Below are positions 18,296-25,116 of a DNA stretch of 53,231 nucleotides, in pieces. Position numbers and translations under genes: made by a program. The DNA comes from Clostridiales bacterium (GTDB lineage Bacteria > Bacillota > Clostridia > DUOD01), in the NCBI GenBank assembly GCA_012838995.1, contig DUOD01000028.1, forward strand, positions 1 through 53,231, in the 5' to 3' direction. Every line of letters begins with the position of its first letter. Within the stretch, counting starts at the first letter, position 1. A model generated the notes under the pieces. It was not told the origin of the DNA and ran no database searches. It saw nothing but the letters and a program-made list of their open reading frames with translations.

Positions 18296-18394
18296 TTGTT
18301 ATGTATGTGGAACAAACTGTATTATTTTATAATGAAAAATACATTATACTTCCCCGGATAGGGGATAATTATAGTTAAAAAAGGAGAATGCAGC

Positions 18395-19576
18395 ATGAAA
18401 CAACGTTTTGACTACTATATGCCCACTGAAATAATTTTCGGACCGGGAAGGCTGAAAGAGCTGGCTCAGCTTGAGCTGCCCGGCAAGAAGGCGTTGATAG
18501 TAATCGGTTCGGGCGGATCCATGAAAAGGCATGGGTATCTGGACAGGGTTATCGAATATTTGGAGGACAACGGTGTGGAGTATGTGGTATATGATAAAAT
18601 ACTGCCCAACCCGATAACCGAACATGTTATGGAAGGGGCAAAAGCAGCCAGGGAGAACAATTGCGATTTCGTGGTCGGCCTGGGGGGCGGAAGTTCCATC
18701 GATTCTGCCAAAAGCATAGCCCTTATGGCTAAAAACCCCGGGGATTACTGGGACTATGTAGTCGGCGGTAGCGGTAAGGGCAAGCCGGTGGAAAAGGGTG
18801 CCCTGCCCATAGTTGCCATTACCACCACCGCAGGAACGGGCACGGAGGCCGATCCCTGGACGGTAATCACTAAATCGGATACCAATGAGAAAATTGGTTT
18901 TGGATCAAAATATACCTTCCCCACGCTATCTATAGTAGATCCCGAACTGATGCTTACCGTTCCTCCCAAGTACACCGCCTATCAGGGCATGGACGCCTTT
19001 TTCCATGCTGCTGAGGGATACCTTGCCCTAGCCCATCAACCGGCCAGCGATTGCCATGCCCTGGAGGCTGTAAAGTTGATAACCCAATATCTGCCCGTGG
19101 CCGTCAGGGAGGGCGAAAACCTCCAAGCCCGTTGTGCCGTGGCCTGGGCCAATACCGCCGCGGGTATAGTGGAATCCCTGTCGTCGTGCATATCCCTTCA
19201 TTCCATGGAGCACGCCTTAAGCGCATTCCATCCGGAACTGCCCCACGGCGCAGGCCTTATAGCCCTGTCCATACCCTATTTTACATATATATCCTCAAAG
19301 ACCGCCGAAAGGTTTTCCGATCTGGCCCGGGCCATGGGCCAGGACTGCAGCGGGCTGTCCGACGAGGAAGGGGCGGAAAAGTTCATAGATGCCCTAAAAA
19401 CCCTTATAAAGGATATCGGTATGGAGGACTTAAAGCTCTCGGATTATGGCGTTAAAAAGGAAGAGGCGGCCGAGCTGGCCCGAAATGCCATGGATACCAT
19501 GGACGGGCTGTTCCATCAGGACCCCTATAAACTGTCTTTTGAGGAAGTGGTTCATATTTATGAAAATTGTTTTTAA
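18395..19576 (+). CDS. Iron-containing alcohol dehydrogenase
   Basis: This group III (iron-dependent) NAD(P)H alcohol dehydrogenase is 393 residues long. The landmarks are in order: YYMPTEIIFGPGRLKEL at the N-terminus, VGLGGGSSIDSAKSIA for cofactor binding, TTTAGTGTEADPWTVIT, then the iron ligands in MDAFFHAAEGY, SLHSMEHALSAFH and ELPHGAGLI. Relatives reduce aldehydes such as butanal or lactaldehyde to alcohols, or act on 1,3-propanediol. An aldehyde-reducing role would fit the neighbouring aldolase and microcompartment genes, but this is inference. There is no N-terminal encapsulation-type extension. The ribosome binding site AAAGGAG precedes the ATG. The gene is transcribed alone, between its own promoter and terminator. 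Confidence 0.92.
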   Translation: MKQRFDYYMPTEIIFGPGRLKELAQLELPGKKALIVIGSGGSMKRHGYLDRVIEYLEDNGVEYVVYDKILPNPITEHVMEGAKAARENNCDFVVGLGGGSSIDSAKSIALMAKNPGDYWDYVVGGSGKGKPVEKGALPIVAITTTAGTGTEADPWTVITKSDTNEKIGFGSKYTFPTLSIVDPELMLTVPPKYTAYQGMDAFFHAAEGYLALAHQPASDCHALEAVKLITQYLPVAVREGENLQARCAVAWANTAAGIVESLSSCISLHSMEHALSAFHPELPHGAGLIALSIPYFTYISSKTAERFSDLARAMGQDCSGLSDEEGAEKFIDALKTLIKDIGMEDLKLSDYGVKKEEAAELARNAMDTMDGLFHQDPYKLSFEEVVHIYENCF

Positions 19577-19924
19577 TAATACTTAAGAATCAAAAGACGA
19601 GCGGGCCTGTTTGGACCCGCTTGTTTTTTGTCTTTTTGCAAAACAAAAATAAACAAAAAAATAAAAAGGATTTTCAAAGGATATGTAGAATATATAGATT
19701 GTGGCAAACAAGCCTTTTCTGGCATAATAACCGGCCTTTGTCGTTATTTAGAAACTTTTGGAAAAACCAAGCAACAGGGAAACATCCCTTTGCCGAATAT
19801 TTCAAAAGACGGACGCCAGTCATAATGCCACTCATATACATCTAAAGCCTGTAGTGCAAAGGACGATGTACCATACTAAGGCGTTTTTTGTACAGTGAAA
19901 AATTAAACCGAGGGGATGGAGACA
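19577..19924. other. Intergenic region upstream of the second DeoR gene
   Basis: This stretch contains the terminator of the iron-dependent dehydrogenase and then AT-rich DNA. Short open frames here (plus strand, 19567-19845) have no ribosome binding site and read as Lys/Asn-rich low complexity, so they are not called. No clear operator for the DeoR protein was found. Confidence 0.45.
19600..19628 (+). terminator. Terminator after the iron-dependent dehydrogenase
   Basis: AGCGGG (19600-19605) pairs with CCCGCT (19616-19621), followed by TTGTTTTTTG. Flanking AAAAGAC and GTCTTTT can extend the base of the structure. Confidence 0.7.
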
Positions 19925-20698
19925 ATGCTCCCAGAAGCAAGGCGCGAGGAAATACTTGCCTACATTAGAAATGTAAAAAATGCAACCAGTGAAGAGCTGA
20001 GCAAAAGATTTAAAGTGACCGAAGAGACCATACGAAAAGACCTGAAGTATCTGGCCAACCGGGGTTTTATAATCAGGACCTTTGGTGGAGCGATGATTAA
20101 GGCCGAAAATAATTCCTCCTTTGATCGGGGAGCTGTAACAAACCACGAAGAAGATGCGATTGCCCAAAAAGCCTCTTCCTTTATCGACGACAGCGAGAGT
20201 ATAATTTTGGACGCAGGTTCCGCCAACGTTCAGCTTGCAAAATATATCCGGGAAAATTCCGATGTGGTGGTGGTTACAAATTCCCTCAGAATAATAAATA
20301 TAATTTCTAAAATGCAGGGAATTACGGTCATATCCACGGGCGGCACCCTTAGGACAAAGTCCATGTCCTTCCAGGGCCAGCTGGCCGAATATACCATTGA
20401 AAAATATAACATCCATAAAGCCTTTATTTCCGCCAAGGGCGTCAGTTTGGATGAGGGTGTTATGGACAGCAATGAATTGGAAGCCGAGATTAAACGGAAG
20501 ATGATAGCTGCGGCCAAAGAAGTTATACTTCTTGTCGACCATACCAAATTCGGGAAGATTACCCACGTGACGGTATGCCCCATTGACAAGGTGACCACCA
20601 TTGTTACCGATGACAAGACCCATCCCGAAATTTTACAGGCTTACAAAGACCGGGGCATAGATATAGCCATAGGCAAGTTGGAAAACAAAAAAGTGTAA
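19925..20698 (+). CDS. DeoR-family regulator of the microcompartment segment
   Basis: This is a 257-residue DeoR/GlpR-type repressor. The winged helix-turn-helix spans residues 1-58 (MLPEARREEILAYI, then TSEELSKRFKVTEETIRKDL and GFIIRTFGGAM), followed by the sugar-phosphate sensing domain with IAQKASSFIDDSESIILDAG. I prefer ATG 19925, which gives the usual DeoR start ML-x-E-x-RR and lies 9 nt after GAGGGG; ATG 19916 touches that ribosome binding site. It is followed by the E1beta pseudogene and the aldolase/BMC-P/kinase genes on the same strand, so it is the natural local regulator. It differs clearly from the DeoR protein at 14396. Confidence 0.88.
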   Translation: MLPEARREEILAYIRNVKNATSEELSKRFKVTEETIRKDLKYLANRGFIIRTFGGAMIKAENNSSFDRGAVTNHEEDAIAQKASSFIDDSESIILDAGSANVQLAKYIRENSDVVVVTNSLRIINIISKMQGITVISTGGTLRTKSMSFQGQLAEYTIEKYNIHKAFISAKGVSLDEGVMDSNELEAEIKRKMIAAAKEVILLVDHTKFGKITHVTVCPIDKVTTIVTDDKTHPEILQAYKDRGIDIAIGKLENKKV

Positions 20699-20813
20699 TT
20701 TAGGTAGGTTGAAAAATTCGAAAACCCAAAAGAGCAGCGAAATTATATCGGGAAACATACCATTACCTTGGGTTTTCCAACAATACCCTATGGAAGGGAG
20801 TGCAATAAACTTT

Positions 20814-21347
20814 ATGGAAAAACAGGAAAATGGAATTTTAACTATTGCAGAAGCCCTGAGAGAGGGTATAATAGAATAGATGGAAAGGGATCCATCGGTA
20901 ATTTGTATTGGCGTAGATATCGGCATCGAAGATGACCGATGCGGAGACCCCATCGCGTCCTTTAACTATTGAAGAAGAACTTCCCCAATGTACTATCAAT
21001 GCGCCTGTATCGGAGATTGCGTTGTTCGGGTCGGCCCTCGGTAGTGCCGTAATGGGCATGACGTTCGTTGTAGACGTACAGTATGGCGATTTTCTGATCC
21101 GGGCAATGGACAAAATGATAAGTCAAATATCCATGATGAGGTATATGTCGGAAGACGGGGTAGAGGTGCCATTGGTGATGCAGATGCCGGTATAGGGGTT
21201 TTCAGCATAGAGGCCCGGCATGTCGGTTTAATGGAATCGAGGTTTACGAGCATTCCGGGAATGAAGATGGCATGCCCGTCCAATGCCTATGATGCCAAGG
21301 GTATGATCAAGATAAAAGATAGTGTTATAAAAACAACTAAGTATTGA
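20814..21347 (+). pseudogene. Decayed E1 beta subunit of a 2-oxoacid dehydrogenase
   Basis: Remnants of an E1beta gene can be followed through three frames. ATG 20814 with GGAAGGGAG upstream reads LTIAEALREGIIE, then TAG at 20877, then MERDPSVICIGVDIGIEDD. A shift leads to TINAPVSEIALFGSALGSAV, DVQYGDFLIRAMDKM and MMRYMSEDGVEVPLVM. A further shift gives GLMESRFTSIPGMKMACPS and NAYDAKGMIK before TGA at 21345. The C-terminal transketolase domain is missing. The order of blocks matches the intact E1beta at 11990, but the residues differ enough that it was a distinct paralogue, not a recent copy. The 87-codon open frame at 20932-21195 is part of this relic. Confidence 0.85.
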
Positions 21348-21361
21348 GAGGTATGGGTTAA

Positions 21362-22219
21362 ATGATTGAGTTCAGAGTTAAGCAAGACATTATAGAAGTA
21401 GGAAAGCGCATGTATGATAAGGGTTTCGTAGCTTCCAATGACGGTAACATCAGCGCCAGGATATCTGAAGACCGGATAATAATAACCCCCACCGGGGTGT
21501 CCAAGGGATATATGTCGGAATACGATTTGATAACCGTGGATATGCAGGGTAACGTGGTGTACGGCGATAAAAAACCGTCATCGGAGATAAAAATGCACCT
21601 GGCGGTATACAGGAAAAGACCGGACGTAAAAGCCATTGTCCATGCCCATCCCCCTGCAGCCACCGCCTTTGCAGTGGCTAACAAGAACTTGGACAAGATT
21701 ACCCTGCCGGAGGTGGTGTTTTCCCTGGGCAATATAGCCATGGCGGAATACGGCACGCCCAGCACCGATAAAATACCCATGGCCGTGGAAAAGTGTATAG
21801 ACAGGTCGGATGCACTGCTTTTGGCCAACCACGGCGCCCTGACGGTAGGCGGAGACGTAATGGACGCATACTATAAAATGGAGACCCTGGAACATTTTGC
21901 TAAGATTTCGCTGTATGCAAGGTTGTTGGGCGGAGAGCGGGTACTGGACGAAGAGGAGACCAGAGAACTTTTTAGGGTGAGGAAGGAAGTGTACGGCAGG
22001 GACAATTTCCTGTACGCCGATAAAGACACCGGTGATACCGAATCGACGGATAACCGCGGGTCAGCATCGGACCAAATTGGCGGCGACGTTGGTGCCGGTG
22101 AGCAAAGCCCGCCGGATAATAAGTCCGAGCCTATGGTACGATCCACGGTGATTGGCCACGTCGAAGATGCCGTAAAAAGGCTGGTGATGGAAGAGATTAA
22201 AAAGTCAAGCCTGTTTTAG
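21362..22219 (+). CDS. Class II sugar-phosphate aldolase with a microcompartment-targeting tail
   Basis: This zinc-dependent aldolase of the fuculose-1-phosphate/ribulose-5-phosphate epimerase family has 285 residues. The catalytic domain (1-215) shows DGNISAR, the Thr-Gly loop TPTGVSKG, metal ligands in HAHPPAATAF (HxH) and ANHGALTVGG. After residue 217 an acidic, Gly/Ser/Asp-rich linker of about 45 residues leads to a short amphipathic helix (STVIGHVEDAVKRLVMEEI) at the extreme C-terminus. Linker plus helix is the signature of encapsulation peptides that bind BMC shell proteins. Three BMC-P genes follow directly, which supports that reading. Relatives in PVM-type microcompartments cleave fuculose- or rhamnulose-phosphate to dihydroxyacetone phosphate and lactaldehyde. 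The sugar used here is not known. Confidence 0.88.
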   Translation: MIEFRVKQDIIEVGKRMYDKGFVASNDGNISARISEDRIIITPTGVSKGYMSEYDLITVDMQGNVVYGDKKPSSEIKMHLAVYRKRPDVKAIVHAHPPAATAFAVANKNLDKITLPEVVFSLGNIAMAEYGTPSTDKIPMAVEKCIDRSDALLLANHGALTVGGDVMDAYYKMETLEHFAKISLYARLLGGERVLDEEETRELFRVRKEVYGRDNFLYADKDTGDTESTDNRGSASDQIGGDVGAGEQSPPDNKSEPMVRSTVIGHVEDAVKRLVMEEIKKSSLF

Positions 22220-22255
22220 GTTATTATTTTATAAAGATTAGGATGGTGATTTGTT

Positions 22256-22552
22256 GTGATAGTTGGGAAGATCGTTGGAAATATAGTATGCACCCAGAAG
22301 GATGAAAATTTGGTGGGCAAGAAAATGCTTCTGGTACAGCCTTTGAATGTTAAATCACTGGAACCCCAGGGCAGCCCTGTGGTGGCCTTGGATGCGGTGG
22401 GTGCCGGTGAAGGCGAAGTGGTTTTGTTGGTAGGCGGCAGTTCCGCCAGACTGGCCGACAACTATTCCACGGTACCGGTTGACCAGGCCATTGTGGGCAT
22501 ACTGGACAGTATAGACATAGAGGGCAAGTTGATATACAAAAAACAAAAATAA
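22256..22552 (+). CDS. BMC-P shell vertex protein (EutN/CcmL family), copy 1
   Basis: This small beta-barrel protein forms pentamers capping the vertices of bacterial microcompartments. It has 98 residues beginning with the family start MIVGKIVGNIVCTQKDENLVGKK, here split around the Lys-Asp-Glu turn. It continues with LLVQPL, then VALDAVGAGEGEVVLLVGGSSAR, and ends AIVGILDSIDIEG, the conserved barrel-closing strand. It starts with GTG and has GGATGGTG upstream. It is 36 nt after the aldolase and first of three consecutive BMC-P genes. It differs from copies 2 and 3 throughout, so the three are old paralogues, not recent duplicates. Confidence 0.93.
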   Translation: MIVGKIVGNIVCTQKDENLVGKKMLLVQPLNVKSLEPQGSPVVALDAVGAGEGEVVLLVGGSSARLADNYSTVPVDQAIVGILDSIDIEGKLIYKKQK

Positions 22553-22613
22553 ATTTGACATTTTTTTTAAAAGACAACCTTGGGAGGATATAACGACAAT
22601 AAGGAGGCTTTTT

Positions 22614-22916
22614 ATGTTTTATGGCAGAGTAATAGGATCGGTTGTATGCACCGCCAAGGATGAAAAATTAATGGGTTTTAAATTGCTTGTGGTACAAAAG
22701 ACCAATTACGACGGCGAGGATGAGGGCGAGGCCATAGTTGCGGTAGACGCCGTCCAGGCCGGAGTGGGGGATTTTGTGTTCATGACCAGGGGAAAGGAAT
22801 CTGCCCTTCCGTTAAGTGATAAATCCATTCCGGTTGAGGAAGTTCTTAGGGACAAGGGCGCACCGGTGGATGCTACCATAGTAGGAATAATAGATAAAAT
22901 ATCGGTAAGACGATAG
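22614..22916 (+). CDS. BMC-P shell vertex protein (EutN/CcmL family), copy 2
   Basis: This 100-residue BMC-P protein begins MFYGRVIGSVVCTAKDEKL and has the core AIVAVDAVQAGVGDFVFMTRG. It ends with the strand ATIVGIIDKISVRR. It differs from its neighbours by an acidic insertion (NYDGEDEGE) after the second strand and by a longer loop before the last strand (LSDKSIPVEEVLRDKGAPVD). Both insertions should lie on the exposed face of the pentamer and may give it a special role. The ribosome binding site AAGGAGG is strong. Confidence 0.93.
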   Translation: MFYGRVIGSVVCTAKDEKLMGFKLLVVQKTNYDGEDEGEAIVAVDAVQAGVGDFVFMTRGKESALPLSDKSIPVEEVLRDKGAPVDATIVGIIDKISVRR

Positions 22917-22936
22917 TTAAAATGTGAGGTATAATT

Positions 22937-23194
22937 ATGATTGTGGGTAAGGTAATAGGTTGTGTTGTATCGACCTGTAAGGATCAGGCCCTTTTGGGCA
23001 AAAAGTTGTTGATAGTCCAACCCAAATCCGAAGTTGGTACCAAAAAAACCTTTATAGCCATCGACTGCGTGGATGCAGGCGTCGGCGATACCGTGGTTTT
23101 TGTGATGGAAGGCGGGTCGGCAAGGCAGGCTGCCGATTGTATTGACGGCCCAGTGGATGCTTCCATCGTAGGGGTGTTGGATTACGATATATAG
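22937..23194 (+). CDS. BMC-P shell vertex protein (EutN/CcmL family), copy 3
   Basis: At 85 residues this is the shortest and most canonical of the three vertex proteins. It starts MIVGKVIGCVVSTCKDQAL, has LLIVQPKSEV, the core FIAIDCVDAGVGDTVVFV, the GGSAR turn, and ends DASIVGVLDYDI. It carries four Cys residues (C9, C14, C49, C70), more than either neighbour; whether they bind anything is unknown. It lies 20 nt after copy 2 with GAGGT upstream. Its stop is followed by about 180 nt before the kinase gene, in which no BMC-H gene is found. Confidence 0.93.
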   Translation: MIVGKVIGCVVSTCKDQALLGKKLLIVQPKSEVGTKKTFIAIDCVDAGVGDTVVFVMEGGSARQAADCIDGPVDASIVGVLDYDI

Positions 23195-23378
23195 ATAAGA
23201 TATTGCGGGAGGATATGGTAAGGCCTGACGGGAGATTGGCTGTCTACTTAGCGCACACCCGAGGTATAAAGCCGCCGGCAAGCAAGAATTTTTACATAAG
23301 AGTTATTGCGGTATGGTGTAAATTACCGGCTCCCGTAATTAAATAAACAACGGTAAAAAACGCCAAAGGGAGGAAGGT

Positions 23379-24578
23379 ATGAAGGTTTTTATACTGAACT
23401 GCGGCGGTTCGTCGGTTAAATTTCAGTTGGTGGACATGCCGGGATATAGGGTATTGGCAAAGGGTTCGGTGGAACGGGTAGGCAAGGAAGACGCCGTGTT
23501 TAAGTTCAAGGCCCGGGACAGGGACGAGTCGGTATCTGTAATTAATATTGCCGATCACCGACAGGGTATCGGGATTATAATAGATACATTGCTGGATTCT
23601 AACAATAATATAGTAAAGGATATTGATGATATAGATGCCATAGGTCATAGGGTGGTTCATGGCGGCGAAAGGTGTAAGGAATCCGTTCTTATCGATGACG
23701 CCGTGATGGAAAACATCAAGGCCTGTGCACAACTGGCGCCCCTCCATAATCCGGCCAGTATAGCGGGTATTCAATCCTGCAGTGCCGTATTTGGGGATAT
23801 ACCCCAGGTGGCCGTTTTTGATAACGGGCTGCACCAGACCCTACCGGATTATATCTATCTGTACGCTCTGCCTTACGAATATTATGAGAAGTACGGTATC
23901 CGTAAGTACGGATTCCATGGCATAGCCTTCAGGAGCATAGTCCAGGGCATAACGCGGCTGTTGGGCAGGCGGTATGAGAACATGCGGATTGTGTCCCTGA
24001 TGCTGGGCAGCGGTACCACCGCCAATGCAATGAAATACGGCCGATCCATTGAGATAAGCACCGGCTTTACTCCTTTGGAAGGCCTTATCCAATCAACCAG
24101 GGCGGGGGATATTGACCCTGCTGCCGTGTTGTATTTAATGAAGAAGGAGGGTTTTTCGCCCTCAAAGATGGAGGACATCTTAAACAAGCAAAGCGGTTGG
24201 CTGGGGTTGTCGGGGATAAGCAATGACATGCGGGAGATATACAATGCCGCCATACAAGGCGATGACCGGGCCAAAACCGCCATAGAGGCGGTGGTCCATA
24301 GGATAAAAAAATATATCGGCGCCTATTGTGCCGTCATGGGCGGCATGGACGTGCTGGCCTTTTCCGGCGGGGTAGGAGAGAATGCATGGTATATAAGGGA
24401 AATGGCCTGCCGGGACATGGAATACCTCGGGCTGGAACTGGACGAAGACGGCAATAGGGGCTTAAAGGGTGAAGGGCTGATAAGTACGCCTCAATCCCGT
24501 GTCAAAATAGCAGTGGTTAATGCCAATGAAGAGCAAATCATTGCCCAGGATACCTACGATATTGTATCTAAAATGTAG
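23379..24578 (+). CDS. Divergent acetate/propionate kinase homologue
   Basis: This 399-residue ASKHA-fold kinase probably makes ATP from an acyl phosphate produced by the microcompartment pathway. Most catalytic residues known from the Methanosarcina enzyme are present: Asn7 (NCGGSSVK), Arg in GHRVVHGG, His in APLHNP, Asp in FDNGLHQ, His in YGFHG, Arg in TRAGDIDP and Glu in NANEEQ. Two conserved loops differ: the first has Gly for Ser10, and the usual HLGNG phosphate/nucleotide loop reads MLGSG, losing the His and Asn. The FHGTSH motif is FHGIAF. These are features of a specialised paralogue, not a housekeeping AckA, and no pta gene adjoins it. The ribosome binding site GGGAGGAAGG is strong. 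Confidence 0.85.
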   Translation: MKVFILNCGGSSVKFQLVDMPGYRVLAKGSVERVGKEDAVFKFKARDRDESVSVINIADHRQGIGIIIDTLLDSNNNIVKDIDDIDAIGHRVVHGGERCKESVLIDDAVMENIKACAQLAPLHNPASIAGIQSCSAVFGDIPQVAVFDNGLHQTLPDYIYLYALPYEYYEKYGIRKYGFHGIAFRSIVQGITRLLGRRYENMRIVSLMLGSGTTANAMKYGRSIEISTGFTPLEGLIQSTRAGDIDPAAVLYLMKKEGFSPSKMEDILNKQSGWLGLSGISNDMREIYNAAIQGDDRAKTAIEAVVHRIKKYIGAYCAVMGGMDVLAFSGGVGENAWYIREMACRDMEYLGLELDEDGNRGLKGEGLISTPQSRVKIAVVNANEEQIIAQDTYDIVSKM

Positions 24579-25071
24579 CTGCGGTTTAGAGCATGGCTAT
24601 AGCAGTGTTAAAATAATGCATATAACAATCGACAAGCCAATTACCGAGAAGAAAATCAAAAGATACTCCTTTTCCTTACGGGTGAGTAAGAATTCATTAG
24701 GAGTATCATATTTTTTTCTTTTTCTGAATAATTTTTTAAGTGCTGATATTAGGTGCATGATTATTATCCCTTCTCCTATCTTGTATAAGCTTTGACCATC
24801 ACAATTTTAACATATTAGATACCATGATTCCATGGTAAATATGGCCCAAAGTCCATGGATTCAAGTACTACCGGGGTTTGTTTGCAGGTGATTGTACCCG
24901 TCAGAATAACTAAACAATATTTTCTGTATTAACGTTCAACTTCCATCGCTATCGAGGTTATCAGCTCAAGTGTCGGTAAAAATACAGCTTCCTAATATAT
25001 TTCATCCGGTAGGTGTGCATATGCAACTTTAGCATGTCACCGCCGGCCGGGGATTATGCGGAGAAGGGCGG
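24579..25071. other. Intergenic region between convergent operons
   Basis: Apart from the terminator at 24662 nothing gene-like is seen. Two short palindromic-looking stretches near 24825-24860 (CCATGATTCCATGG and GTCCATGGATTC) share CCATGG but form no array. Confidence 0.45.
24662..24720 (+). terminator. Terminator of the aldolase/BMC-P/kinase operon
   Basis: GATACTCCT (24662-24670) pairs with AGGAGTATC (24699-24707), with an inner CTTAC/GTAAG hairpin (24675-24679, 24686-24690), followed by ATATTTTTTTCTTTTT. Confidence 0.75.
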
Positions 25072-25116
25072 TATAAAAAAACTTCAGTGAAAATCAATCA
25101 CTGAAGTTTTTTTATA
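25072..25116 (-). terminator. Terminator overlapping the 3' end of aroA
   Basis: A perfect 19-bp stem: 25072-25090 pairs with 25098-25116 around a 7-nt loop. One arm includes the last aroA codons and its TGA. On the minus strand the distal arm ends in a run of seven T, so it terminates the aromatic operon. On the plus strand the distal arm also ends in T residues. Confidence 0.85.

Larger units (their letters stand above)
17879..18394 (+). other. Intergenic region with terminator and promoter
   Basis: No gene is seen in 516 nt. The stretch holds the long terminator at 18131-18171 and an extended -10 promoter at 18287-18295 for the iron-dependent dehydrogenase. The GC-rich part 17990-18090 contains no structure I can name. 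Confidence 0.5.

Noticed and set aside
19567-19845. Lys/Asn-rich ORFs downstream of the iron-dependent dehydrogenase
   Set aside because: They start inside the upstream gene or its terminator and have no ribosome binding site.
20932-21195. Open frame of 87 codons as a separate gene
   Set aside because: Its residues are the middle of an E1beta subunit in one of three frames of a decayed gene, and it has no ribosome binding site.
24520-24795. Plus-strand ORF after the acetate-kinase homologue
   Set aside because: It begins within the kinase gene in another frame and reads through that operon's terminator.
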